Below are positions 48,110-58,219 of a DNA stretch of 64,000 nt, in pieces. Source of the DNA: Achatina immaculata. Lineage: Eukaryota; Mollusca; Gastropoda; Stylommatophora; Achatinidae. The stretch is from NCBI GenBank assembly GCA_009760885.1, contig CM019699.1, forward strand, positions 44,744,268 through 44,808,267. Direction: 5' to 3'. Each line of letters starts with the position of its first letter. Positions within the stretch are counted from its first letter, which is position 1. The notes under the pieces are model-generated. The model was not told where the DNA came from. It saw only the letters and a program-made list of their open reading frames with translations, and ran no database searches. The translations under genes and the position numbers were made by a program.

Positions 48110-48604
48110 TCCACAAAATTAGTACGAATACAACAACTTGAACATAACTTGGCAGTCTTCCGACCAAAACAAACTGGTCAACAATGAGAATTTCCACAAA
48201 GCCAATTGGTGTAGTTTATCATCAGACAACACACATTTATTACAGAAATTCACAGTAACAAATGCCCGGCGTGAAATATATACGCCAAATGGGCAAGGAA
48301 AACCTTACAATGATTTATTCATACCAAAAACCATACTTACAGGCTTACCAAGGACTGCAGCCACACAGAAAAAAAAACAAACTAAACTAATTCTGACAAC
48401 AAGACTCGCTCTACCCCATTCTCGTTCGCCCAAACACGTCCTTCCCCTTCAACGTTCACTCAAAGACTGCCTAACGACCGGCTTTTTCACACGGACCTTT
48501 TTAACGACTTCTTTGCACACGTACTTTCCTAATGACGTAGTCTACGCAACACAGTTATTAGCAATACACAAAAACTCTCTGAACAGAATGGCTATTCTGT
48601 TACA
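48110..48604 (-). repeat. Probable 3' LTR of the Ty3/gypsy element
   Basis: On the minus strand, downstream of pol, a purine-rich tract (AGGGGGTGGGGAGA, 48611-48624) resembling a polypurine tract is followed by TGTAACAG (48604-48597), a common Ty3/gypsy LTR start. About 290 bp further is an AATAAA polyadenylation-type signal (complement of 48313-48319). The far end is not clear, so the left coordinate is approximate. No second LTR copy is visible beyond gag to compare with, so this rests on position and motifs. Confidence 0.45.
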
Positions 48605-48932
48605 GAATATCTCCCCACCCCCTAAAGGTAGATATTTGGCCATCAAATATCTCCAACCAAACAAAAAAAATTGCGAACTTGCACAGAAAACTCTCACGAA
48701 CTGTGAGCGATAACAATGAATTTAAAGCTGAATATGCAGCTACAAAAAAAATTTCATGCACCCACAATTTGTACAAATTAAGTACGTTAAACATTTGTGG
48801 TGCAAACATAAATATACATATATTTACAACATTTTTAATACTGAGTTCTGTGAACTACACCATCTATTTCTACTACCATAGAAATAGGATAGAAGCAAAG
48901 GATGAACTCCTTTTTCGAAGAACACTACCCAA

Positions 48933-51900
48933 CTAGTGTCTATTGTGCTTTTCTTTATACCTAGCCAACGGAACACTTTCCGAACTCGAAGAAGAGTCAA
49001 TTCCTGAAGGGGCCACCACGGATGTGGGCCCATCCATACCCGAAAGGGGAGTACTCTGCGTCCCCAATCGAGCCGTCGCCCTTTTATAGAGCTCCTGAAG
49101 GGGAACAGGGGCCTCTGAAGAGGATCCATCCCGTTCATTTCGAACATCCCTCAAAAGGTGTGAGAGGGGATCGCCAATCCCTCCTGTGTGTGTTTCACCA
49201 TGACCGACATCAGATTCAACGTTGTCGGCATCGCTACCGGTGGAATCTGTTCCTTCCTCGATAGGTGGAAGAACAAATCGCGCCGAACGCAAACCACACA
49301 ATTTATTCGAAGGAGGCTCCCTCCACTGAACCTCCACCTTGTGTATATCATTTGCATGAACCGAGTGGGTTCTCCCGTCAGCCTGGTTCTTGATCAGGAA
49401 GGTAACCGGAGACAAACGCTTCACCACCGTATAAAACGGGGCCCACCGCGCATCTAACTTAGAATGGCGTGCATGGATTCTATACGCTACACTGTCTCCC
49501 ACTGAAATGTTTGGCATCTCCGCACGTTCATTATAGCTCGCTCTCTGTCTGGAGCGAGACTTATTTAACTGGCGAAATACTTGAAGGAACGTACGGTGCT
49601 GTTGCATCAACCTGATCTCCGTAGGGTCCTCCCCATAGTACTTAACATGGGGGCACAACAAATTATCCAGGGGCAACCAAGGGTGCCGGCCGTATAAAAA
49701 GAAGAAGGGAGACACCCCAGTACTTTCATTGACGTTCATACGAATGGCCCCCACTGCCATTGGTAAGAACACATCCCACATCTGTGGAATCTCGTGCACA
49801 TGCTTGGACAAAATGTCAAGGAGGGTGCGATGCATCCTTTCATTCCTGGCGTTGCTCTGTGGGTGATACAACGCCGTAGTAACGTGTTGAACATGGAGCT
49901 GTTTGAACAGGTGGCTCAACGAATGATTCACAAACTCAGCCCCATTGTCCGTTACCACTACAGATGGCGTGGAGTGACGCGGGATTATCCGCTGCAACAA
50001 TACCTCAGCCACCGTGTGGGCTGTCCTGTCTGGTACTGGGAAACATTCGGGCCATAGGGTTAGCCAATCAACGACATGAAGGATGTATTTATTTCCAGCC
50101 AAGGTCAGCGGATAGGGACCTGAGAAATCCAGCGAGATCTTCTGAAACGGAAAGCACGGAATGTCTGTCTCTTGCAGCGGTGCATTCTTGTGCAGAATAT
50201 TGCGTTCTCGACAACGGCCACAAGACTCTACATGTTGGTAGCAATCCTGAAACATGTTGGGCCAATAATAACGAGAAGCCAAGGCAGAATACACCTTGTC
50301 GCGACCCATATGTCCATTTTCTTCATGGAATTGTAACAACATGTGAGATCGGAGATGGCTAGGAACGTACAATCTCAATCGTGCCTCTGGTTCATCAGGC
50401 TTAGAAAGAAAAAACACTCTGTCCTGATGTAACATGAAGTGCTTAGACTTCGGGGCGCTAGGTCCCGCTGCTTCAAGAGACGCCCTGATTTTGGCGATTT
50501 CAGGATCTCGTCCCTGCTCAGTCACCAGATCAAAGCGATCCATGTCAAGGAGGGGTTCCTCAGATTCCGTATCGGAGGGAATAAACCCTCTGTAGTAATC
50601 CAATGGATAGCGATTTGCATTTATCACCGCGATCTCTTTGGCATTTTCACAGAGCTCCTCATCTTCCGTAACGACCAGAGGTTCTGGATTATTTATCGGG
50701 GAAAGTAGGTCAGCCGAAAAATTTCGACAACCTTTGATGTATTGGAACTCCATATCCAAGCCGCAGAGATTCAACATCCATCGCTGCACCCTGGCATTCT
50801 GAATCTCCTGTTTGCTGATAAATGCGTCCACCAAGGGTCTATGGTCAGTCTTCACAGCGAAATGTCTATTCGCCAGAAAATATCTCAACTTCTGCGTGGC
50901 GTAATGGACAGCATACGCTTCTCTCTCGAAAGTAGACCACTTAGTCTGCGAGCGCGACAGCTTCTGTGAAAGAAAATATAATGGCTCTTCAACTGAGAGC
51001 CCATCAGAAGAGGAAGCTGTCTGCACCAAACAAGCTCCAACCGCAACATTGGAAGCATCTGTATACAATGTAAGTGGCTTATGCAAGTCAGGATGCGAGA
51101 GAAGCGGTAGTTTCGCAAGGCGATCCTTCAAAGACTCGAACGCCATTTGACAGACTGGAGACCATTTGAACCGATGACCCTTCTTAGTGAGGTCCACTAT
51201 GGGAGCCACAATCTCCGAAAAGTGGGGAATGAAACGTCGATAGTAACTGCACGTCCCCAAAAAAGAGCGCACCTCCTTCACATTCAAAGGAGACGGCATG
51301 TCGGCAGTGGCTCTGACCTTCTCAGGATCAGGAGATATGCCTGACTGGCTGATGACATACCCGAGATACTTTGTCTCAGAGGCCGCAAAGTGACATTTGG
51401 ATGGTTTGAGCTTGACCTGGTGCTCGCGCAATCGGTCGAATACCGCCTGAAGATCGCGAACATGGTCTTCGATCGTTCCATCAGTGAACACCAGTATATC
51501 GTCAATATAGGCTTGTGCAAACTTGCCTAAGCCCTGTAATACTGTGTCCATGAGTGCGACAAAGGTAGATGGTGCCCCTTTTAAACCAGAGCTCATGTAA
51601 TTAAAACAGAAAGAACCAAGATGACAGCTAAAAGCTGACTTCTGCTGAGCGTCCTTGGACAAGGGAATACACCAAAAGCCACAACGAGCATCCAAAGTGC
51701 TGAAAAATTTGGCTTTGCCTATCGTGCTCAGGATGTCCTCAATGCGTGGCAATGGATATGACAATGAACGGGTCACCGCATTGAGTGCACGGTAGTCGCA
51801 GCAGAAACGATGGGTACCATCTTTCTTAGTCACCAAGACAACTGGTGATGACCACTCTGAGATCGTGCGAGAAATTATTCCGTCACGCAACATATTCTCG

Positions 51901-52940
51901 ACGGCCCTCTCTATCACCTCTCTACTCGCCAACGGAGTGCGGTAGGGTTTCCTGGAGATTGGCGGATGATCGCCTGTATCAATCTCCATCTGCACTGTCG
52001 AGGTATGCGATATCTCGGAATCAGTCAAGGCAAAGACATCCTTGTTCTGTGTCAACAACCTGGATATTATGTCCTTGTGCACTTCAGGGCACTGAACCTG
52101 TCGAACGATAGTCTCAGAACGACTGTCAGGTGTTGTCTCCTCAGTACCAGAAGCTTGCTGGATAGAGTCAACTGACTCCGTGAATGGTGTCAATTTTCCT
52201 AAAACACATCCACGTCTGAGCTCGATGTGTTTACTAGAATGATTAATTACTGTCAACACGGGATAGCGATTAGTGTGGAGCTCACATACTGAGTCCACCA
52301 ACTCTATCTCCGGTTGGGACAGTAAGAATGGTGTCTCAATACCCTGAACCATATAAGAATTGCCAGATGGAAAATATGGTTGGGCTTTCAGTTTAAGAGG
52401 AATAAGATTGACGGAACGTGGAGAAAGAAGAGAAGAACGCTGGACACGAAGAATAGAAGCAATGTGTGCATCTAATTCTAAAGGAATCATCTTGTTATGT
52501 ATGTTAAGTGTATTAGAACTGTAATCTATGACAGCGCCAGAACGAGACAAAAAATCACGCCCCAGAATGGCGGAACGGTTCATGTTGCGAACCACATAAA
52601 AGCAATGAGAAACACTGACTCCAGCAATAGAAATAGGTAGGTAAACTCTGCCAATTACTCTCATGGAAGCTGCAGTAACAGTCTGCAGAGTGATTCTAGC
52701 GGGCAAGAGTTTAGGAGCAGAACGTAAGGATCTGTATACAGAATCCTTGATAAGACAGACACTAGCTCCTGTGTCTAACAATGCTCGAATTCGAAAAGTA
52801 TCAACAGAAACAAGGACAGAAGTAGGAGTCGGGGGATTCGCAGCCACCGAGCGTAGTGGTGTCGCATGCGAAAATGAGACAGAGTGTTTGGCAGATCTAG
52901 ATGGTGTAAAGATACGGTCGGACACATGGGAGCTATTCAT
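48933..52940 (-). CDS. pol: Ty3/gypsy retrotransposon Pol polyprotein (intact)
   Basis: A 1,335-codon uninterrupted frame. Domains in order: aspartic protease with LLDTGAS at residues 54-60 and ILGRDF at 125-130; reverse transcriptase about 330-540, with the catalytic YIDD at 478-481; RNase H with LYTDAS at 625-630, E672/E674 and KTDHRPL at 697-703; integrase zinc finger H872, H877, C907, C910; integrase core D938, D998, E1034 (35 residues between the last two); and a GPY/F-like module WAPFYTV at 1166-1172. All catalytic residues that I can check are present, so this copy is potentially functional. The ATG at 52940 is probably not the real start: pol is open upstream to 52979 in the -1 frame relative to gag and overlaps the gag end at a frameshift signal. 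Confidence 0.95.
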   Translation of the reverse strand: MNSSHVSDRIFTPSRSAKHSVSFSHATPLRSVAANPPTPTSVLVSVDTFRIRALLDTGASVCLIKDSVYRSLRSAPKLLPARITLQTVTAASMRVIGRVYLPISIAGVSVSHCFYVVRNMNRSAILGRDFLSRSGAVIDYSSNTLNIHNKMIPLELDAHIASILRVQRSSLLSPRSVNLIPLKLKAQPYFPSGNSYMVQGIETPFLLSQPEIELVDSVCELHTNRYPVLTVINHSSKHIELRRGCVLGKLTPFTESVDSIQQASGTEETTPDSRSETIVRQVQCPEVHKDIISRLLTQNKDVFALTDSEISHTSTVQMEIDTGDHPPISRKPYRTPLASREVIERAVENMLRDGIISRTISEWSSPVVLVTKKDGTHRFCCDYRALNAVTRSLSYPLPRIEDILSTIGKAKFFSTLDARCGFWCIPLSKDAQQKSAFSCHLGSFCFNYMSSGLKGAPSTFVALMDTVLQGLGKFAQAYIDDILVFTDGTIEDHVRDLQAVFDRLREHQVKLKPSKCHFAASETKYLGYVISQSGISPDPEKVRATADMPSPLNVKEVRSFLGTCSYYRRFIPHFSEIVAPIVDLTKKGHRFKWSPVCQMAFESLKDRLAKLPLLSHPDLHKPLTLYTDASNVAVGACLVQTASSSDGLSVEEPLYFLSQKLSRSQTKWSTFEREAYAVHYATQKLRYFLANRHFAVKTDHRPLVDAFISKQEIQNARVQRWMLNLCGLDMEFQYIKGCRNFSADLLSPINNPEPLVVTEDEELCENAKEIAVINANRYPLDYYRGFIPSDTESEEPLLDMDRFDLVTEQGRDPEIAKIRASLEAAGPSAPKSKHFMLHQDRVFFLSKPDEPEARLRLYVPSHLRSHMLLQFHEENGHMGRDKVYSALASRYYWPNMFQDCYQHVESCGRCRERNILHKNAPLQETDIPCFPFQKISLDFSGPYPLTLAGNKYILHVVDWLTLWPECFPVPDRTAHTVAEVLLQRIIPRHSTPSVVVTDNGAEFVNHSLSHLFKQLHVQHVTTALYHPQSNARNERMHRTLLDILSKHVHEIPQMWDVFLPMAVGAIRMNVNESTGVSPFFFLYGRHPWLPLDNLLCPHVKYYGEDPTEIRLMQQHRTFLQVFRQLNKSRSRQRASYNERAEMPNISVGDSVAYRIHARHSKLDARWAPFYTVVKRLSPVTFLIKNQADGRTHSVHANDIHKVEVQWREPPSNKLCGLRSARFVLPPIEEGTDSTGSDADNVESDVGHGETHTGGIGDPLSHLLRDVRNERDGSSSEAPVPLQELYKRATARLGTQSTPLSGMDGPTSVVAPSGIDSSSSSESVPLARYKEKHNRH

Positions 52941-52961
52941 GCGCCGACTTGTCAGTTTAAA
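52917..52961 (-). promoter_or_regulatory. -1 programmed ribosomal frameshift signal at the gag-pol junction
   Basis: On the minus strand the last gag codons are CAT TTA AAC TGA. T TTA AAC (52961-52955) is a canonical X XXY YYZ slippery heptamer. A six-base spacer (TGACAA) follows, then a potential hairpin at 52948-52917: GTCGG pairs with CCGAC, an internal loop, then CATG with CATG, and a nine-base loop. Shifting back one base at the heptamer enters the pol frame, which has no stop from there through the pol ATG. Slippery site, spacer and stem are all seen directly; activity is inferred. Confidence 0.8.
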
Positions 52962-53764
52962 TGTACACGATCCTTCCTTTCACTCTGCTTACAAAATCGG
53001 GCTATGTGACCTCTCCTTCCACAGTTATAACAAGATCTAGTTTCTTGTGGTAGTGTACTCGCAGGTTTAGCCTTCCTGGTATTCGACCTTTGGTGGTCTA
53101 TCCTACCCGCTTCGAAGTGTGAAGACGTCCGTCGAGAGTTCTCCTGATGAGAGACTAACTGTACTCTCTGCGAATCCACACAAGGAGACTCTCTGTGTGT
53201 CGTCACCTCACCGGACGGTCGAGAACCTGCAATGAAAGCTTGTCGGGAACTACAACTAAGATTCACCGACTTCATGAGGTCATTTTCTTGTAAGGCTAAG
53301 TCCACCGCCTGTGAAAACAGAACAGGTTTATCTCTTAATAATTTTGATTTCAATGCGCGAGAAAGTAGGGCATCCACAAACGACTGCACCATTTGCCTCT
53401 GCGCCAGCGGAGTTACCAATTCCGCCTCAGAGTAAGCAACTCTGGCTGCCTCACTGATGCGATCAGCCAGCGCTTGAATGGGCTCTCCAGGAGACTGTCT
53501 AGTGGAGGCTAGCGTATGCCAGGCCTCCTGAGGAGTCTGCAGCACCCCATATCGTGCTAATAAAACAGATACGAACTCCTCCCATGTCTCTTGAATCTGG
53601 AGTCGCTGTTTGACGAACTCTGCCAGGGAACCTGTGGTGCGTAAATACACCAAGTTCTTCTTACTGGGCACATCAGCATTCCGCATGTCCATAATCTTAT
53701 TAATCTCATCCAGCCATGGTTTCAATTTTGCTGGGTCCCCGTCGAACTTTGCTACAGCTGACAT
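52952..53764 (-). CDS. gag: Ty3/gypsy Gag (core region)
   Basis: From the ATG at 53764 (MSAVAKFDGDPAKL) there are 270 codons to a TGA at 52954-52952. The first part (residues about 1-170) has the helical capsid-like pattern of Ty3/gypsy Gag, with WLDEINKIMDMRN, TWEEFVSVLLARYG and ALADRISEAARVAY. A CX2CX4HX4C zinc knuckle (CYNCGRRGHIARFC) lies at 53032-52991. The frame stays open upstream through a 26/34-bp minisatellite to 54076 (374 codons in all), and the residues just before the ATG (VKLEHIKVKERFAHV) may be genuine Gag, so the true start is uncertain. Confidence 0.88.
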   Translation of the reverse strand: MSAVAKFDGDPAKLKPWLDEINKIMDMRNADVPSKKNLVYLRTTGSLAEFVKQRLQIQETWEEFVSVLLARYGVLQTPQEAWHTLASTRQSPGEPIQALADRISEAARVAYSEAELVTPLAQRQMVQSFVDALLSRALKSKLLRDKPVLFSQAVDLALQENDLMKSVNLSCSSRQAFIAGSRPSGEVTTHRESPCVDSQRVQLVSHQENSRRTSSHFEAGRIDHQRSNTRKAKPASTLPQETRSCYNCGRRGHIARFCKQSERKDRVHLN

Positions 53765-53814
53765 GACGTGGGCAAACCTTTCTTTGACTTTGATATGTTC
53801 CAGCTTGACAAACC

Positions 53815-54425
53815 CCTGACGCAGACATTGTAGGCAAACCCTTGACGCAGACATTGTAGGCAAACCCCTGACGCAGACATTGTAGGCAAATCCCTGATGC
53901 AGACATTGTAGAAAACCCCTGATGCAGACATTGTAGGCAAACCTCCTTGTGGGAGATGCAGACATTGTAGGCAAACCTCCTTGTGGGAGATGCAGACATT
54001 GTAGGCAAACCTCCTTGTGGGAAATGCAGACATTGTAGACAAACCTCCTTGTGGGAGACGCAGACATTGTAGGCAAACCTCCTTATGGGAGATGCAGACA
54101 TTGTAGGCAAACCTCCTTGTGGGAAATGCAGACATTGTAGGCAAACCTCCTTATGGGAGATGCAGACATTGTAGGCATACCTCCTTGTGGGAGACGCAGA
54201 CATTGTAGGTAAACCTCCTTGTGGGAGGTGCAGACATTGTAAGCAAACCTCCTTGTGGGAAATGCAGACATTGTAGGCAAACCTCCTTATGGGAGATGCA
54301 GACATTGTAAGTAAACCTCCTTGTGGGAGACGCAGACATTGTAGGCAAACCTCCTTGTGGGAAATGCAGACATTGTAGGCAAACTTCCTTGTGGGAGACG
54401 CAGACATTGTAGGCAAACCTCCTTG
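53815..54425. repeat. 26/34-bp minisatellite replacing the gypsy 5' region
   Basis: Starting next to gag, about four units of 26 bp (gcagacattgtaggcaaacc...) are followed by about 14 units of 34 bp that add 'tccttgtgggaga'. On the minus strand each unit contains ACAATG. Because 34 is not divisible by three and the unit has no stop in any minus frame, all three minus frames stay open across the array. No LTR or primer-binding site is visible beyond it. Confidence 0.93.
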
Positions 54426-54429
54426 TGAG

Positions 54430-54795
54430 TGTCAGCACATGATAATGATATAGTTCTGTGTGGTCCTGAACTTCTCATTATAAGTTATCGCTAATGTTTA
54501 TTTGTTAGCTTCGTCACTTGAAGGTTAACTGCGTGGAGATTGGGGTCACATTTTTGTTGAAATGTTATCTTTGAAAACCCTAATCTTGTCTATCTATCTC
54601 TCTGCTTACCTTCCTGCATGTCTGTCTGTCTGTCTGTCTGTTTCATAAACGTTTTTTACATTACTTTAGTCTCATATTGTAAATGATATGTGTTTGTAAC
54701 GAATTCTCAAGCAACAAATTCATTTGGTAGATATTCATTAATATGTAAGACTGGGAGAGTAATTTTGGTTATTTCCTGTACTGAATGTACGGGTA
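54430..54795. other. Single-copy DNA with short CTGT repeat
   Basis: A (CTGT)n run lies near 54620-54642. There is no similarity to the putative LTR at 48110-48604 and no gene. Confidence 0.5.
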
Positions 54796-54799
54796 AGTG

Positions 54800-55045
54800 G
54801 GAGCCGTAACAGTTTTGTCACTTCAGTTTTGTCACTTCAGTTTTGTTATTTCAGTCTTAATCGTGTTTGTTACATGCATGACATACTTGTACTATCTGAT
54901 GCAGAATGTCTGGAACAGACAGAAAGTTGTGTGATACAGGGCAGAATGTCGGGCAGATCTGCATGCCCAACTCTTCACCCTTTTCAAATAAAGTTCAGTC
55001 AGTCATTCAGTCATTCAATCAATCACTCAATCAGTCAATCAATTT
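54800..55045 (+). mobile_element. CR1-like LINE, 3'UTR fragment
   Basis: 'agaatgtctggaacagacag', 'gggcagaatgtcgggcagat' and 'ctgcatgccc...aataaag' match the 3'UTR of the CR1-like element at 34260-34410, followed by a (TCAN)n tail (cagtcattcaatcaatcact). No coding sequence remains. Confidence 0.82.
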
Positions 55046-55119
55046 TTCTACGTGTGTGTATCTGTGCACTTTATATATTTTATTTTTTCTTTGGTTAACA
55101 TTGAATATTCTTGTCATTT

Positions 55120-56020
55120 CATCTCTCCATTCAGGATTAAACCTCACCATACAGGGTTAAATCTCTCCATTCTGTGTTAAATCTCTCCATACAGGGTTAA
55201 ATCTATTCAGGTTAAATCTATCCATGCGGGGTTAAATCTCACCATACAGGATTAAATCTCTTCATACAGTGTTAAATCTCCATATAGGGTCAAATCTTTC
55301 CACATAGTATTAAATTTCTCCATGCAGGATTAAATCACTCCATGCAGGTTTAAATCTCTCCATACAGGTTAAAATCTCTCCAGGCATGTTTATAACTACA
55401 ATAAAATGTTAACATTTTTCTATGCAGGATAATTTTGTTTAGATCAGTGATAAAGTTCAGTATCCAGGGACAAAATTCTTTCCACAGTGTTAAAGTTTTC
55501 CATTTGTAGTAAAAGCTTTTCTAAGTGAGTTGAATTGTCCATTCACATGTAAAACTGTCTAGAATATAAAGTTCTTCATTCATGTGTAAAGTTGCTGTAT
55601 TGTCTTTACAACTTTCTTCATGTGGCTAATGATAAACACAGGGTTAAAGATTTCCATGCTGGGTTAAGATTTTACACACACAGTTAAAGATTTTCATGCA
55701 AGGTTAAGATTTTCATGCAAGGTTAAGATTTACACTCAGAGTTAAAGATTTCCATAAAAGGTTAGGTTTTAGACACAGTGTTAAAGATTTCCATGCAGGA
55801 TTAAGATTTTACACACAGGGTTAAGATTATACACCTATGGTTAAAGATTTCCATAGAAGATTAATTTTTTTTTTTACACAGAGGGTTAAAGATTTCCATG
55901 CAAGGTTAAGATTTTCCACACAGAGTTAAATATTTCCATTCCGATTAAGATTTTACACCGGGGTTAAAGATTTCCATGCAAAGCATGGTTAAAGTTTCCT
56001 AGATAGGTTTTAAAGTTCAC
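55120..56020. repeat. Degenerate ~20-bp repeat
   Basis: The left half is built on 'gttaaatctctccatacagg', the right half on 'ggttaaagatttccatgcaa' plus 'ttaagattttacacacag'. The units are strongly diverged, suggesting an old array. Confidence 0.82.
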
Positions 56021-56075
56021 AATGCAATCTGCCTTCTATACAGGTTGCATATCACCATACAAAAAAAGTCAAGAT

Positions 56076-56082
<7 letters not shown>

Positions 56083-56122
<40 letters not shown>
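56083..56122. repeat. CT microsatellite
   Basis: Perfect (CT)n of about 40 bp just left of a LINE insertion. Confidence 0.95.
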
Positions 56123-56126
<4 letters not shown>

Positions 56127-56143
56127 TGTATAATTTTGTATAC

Positions 56144-56805
56144 TGTATTTCTATAAGGCAGCTGATATATGTATCAATGAAGAAAAACTGGAAGAAGTGG
56201 AGAGTTTTGAATATCTTGGATCACTACTAACTAATAATGGAGATACAATGAGGGAAATTAAAAGGAGGACATCTATCGCTCTTCAGAAAGTAAAACAACT
56301 AAAGAATCTGTGGAGAGGAACAGACAGAACTACAAAAATAAGACTTTTAAGGGCATGCATTTTTCCCATCGCAACATATGCCTGTGAGACCTGGACACAT
56401 AACAAAACAGTTGAGAAACACATAAATGCCTTTGAATGTAAATGCTACAGAAGAGTTCTCCAAATATCGTGAACACAAAAAAGAACAAATATATCTATAC
56501 TACAAGAGCTTAATATTGAAGAAGGCTGGCTAGTAAAGAGGATTAAAGAGAGAAAACTGAAATATTTTGGACACATTAAACGTCATGATAATCTAGAGAA
56601 GACCGTCTTGGAAGGGTATATAATGGGAAAAAGAAAGAGAAGAAGACCAAGGGGAAGATGGCTGCAGGACATCGTTGATGATCTGCAAGTGGATGCAGCA
56701 GCAGCAGGCTATCTTGCTCACAACCGAGAGGCCTACAGGAGTGCTGTTAGGGAGGCAAAGTTCCGCAAGGGACATGCAAATGAATGAATGAATGTATTTC
56801 TATAA
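56144..56805 (+). mobile_element. LINE family A, 636-bp 5'-truncated insertion with 13-bp target-site duplication
   Basis: The body 56157-56792 encodes ESFEYLGSLLTNNGDTMREI, RACIFPIATYACETWT, FECKCYRRVLQIS, then (after a stop at 56470) IKERKLKYFGHIKR, KRKRRRPRGRW and EAKFRKGHANE, ending in a tgaatgaatgaa tail. tgtatttctataa flanks it at 56144-56156 and 56793-56805. The copy closely matches 39384-40102 and 45472-46672 and is the best guide to the family's 3' end. Confidence 0.94.
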
Positions 56806-56809
56806 TTTG

Positions 56810-57555
56810 GTCCATATAACGGCCTGACCGCTTTATGCTAGCAAACTCTAAAAGGACCTTAACACTCATTTTTCCAGCTAGTCTGACTAGATTTTATCTG
56901 AATCTCCAGCTAGCGTGAAACTCGTCACCATTTCGTCGCACGTAGTACAGTAGCACAAGATTGTGGCCAGCAAGACACGGGGCATAATCGAAATATTTTT
57001 AAGCGTTTCAATTTCATGACTTACGTCCCCTCGAGCGGTGAAACTGTTAATACCCCTTTCTGCGCTCTTCGCACAAAGGGAAAGAGTTCTAACTGTCATT
57101 GATACGTACTTGAATCTCTTTGAACAGCCTGTTGGAAGCAAATAAATTCCTGTTGCTTTTTTTTTTCCTTTGTTACGCCGACGGGTTCTGAAAATAGAGA
57201 CATGCCAGATGAGACTCGATATGCGCAAATTACACACCACAGATAAAAAGTATTTGGATTTTAGTCTTTATATTTCACCTCTTCGTTATGTCGTCGCAAG
57301 TTTGTCTGAAGAAGATCTATTGGCAAAAATATTTAAATTAATGTTTCTAGTTTTCATCAAAACCAAACCCAGCCTCCAGCAGTTTTGCTCACATTTCCAG
57401 CATCTGTCTTTCGCATTAAAGGAACAGTGCCGGTGAACAGCACTCAGGCGAACAGCCTGTTGCCATTTATCAGTGGCAGCCAGATCAGAATAGTGTGCAC
57501 AATGTGGGCTAAGTTTATGAAACACATGGACTACCACGGCGTCCGTCTTATCATT
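56810..57555. other. Single-copy DNA upstream of the globin exons
   Basis: Non-repetitive, with a T-run at 57157-57168. An open plus frame ends at 57436 with a weak donor (CCG|GTGAAC) of the phase needed to join the globin exon at 58852. Its peptide is too long before the join and lacks the expected A-helix Trp, so I do not annotate it as an exon. Confidence 0.4.
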
Positions 57556-57559
57556 CGGT

Positions 57560-58215
57560 AGGCCATGTTTGTGTTTGTGGAGATTTCTTGTTCAGTTTGT
57601 AGAGTTTTCTTATTCAGTTTGTAAAGTTTTCCTGTTAGGTTTGCAGAGTTTTCCTGTTCTATTTGTAGTTTTAGTGTTCTTTTTGTAGGGTTTTACTGTC
57701 CTGTCGAAGAGTTTTCTTGTTGTGTTAACATTTTCTTGTTATGTTCACATGTTAGCATATTTTATTGTTATATTAGCATGTTTTATGTTTGTGGATTTTT
57801 CATGTTCTAGTTGTGTAGTTTTTCTTTGTCTGTTTATACGTTTTTCTTTTTGTGTTTGTATAGTTTTCTTGTTATGTTTGTATAGTTTTCTTGTTGTGTT
57901 TGTATATTTTTTTCATGTTCTATTTGTGTAGTTTTCTGTCTGTTTATACGTTTTTCTTGTTGTGTTTGTATAGTTTTGTGTTTGTAGATTTTTCATGTTC
58001 TGTTTGTATAGTTTTCTGTGTCTGTTTATACGTTTTTCTTGTTGTGCTTGTGTAGTTTTCTTGTTGTATTTGTAGAGTTTTCTTGTTATGTTTGTAGATT
58101 TTTAATGTTCTATTAGTTTAGTTTTCTTTGTCTGTTTATACGTTTTTCTTGTTGTTCTTGTATAGTTTTCTTGTTGTGTTTGTAGAGTTTTCTTGTTGTG
58201 TTTGTAGAGTTTTGT
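57560..58215. repeat. Degenerate T-rich repeat
   Basis: Many imperfect copies of 'gttttcttgttgtgtttgta' with inserted 'tgtctgtttatacgtttttc' blocks. The unit length varies and the strand bias is strong (T/G). Confidence 0.85.
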
Positions 58216-58219
58216 TGTT

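Noticed and set aside
48138..48713. 191-codon plus-strand frame
   Set aside because: It is antisense to the putative gypsy LTR and 3' region and has no recognisable domain.
54430..54560. Possible 5' LTR of the gypsy element beyond the minisatellite
   Set aside because: No similarity to 48110-48604 and no primer-binding-site-like sequence is visible.
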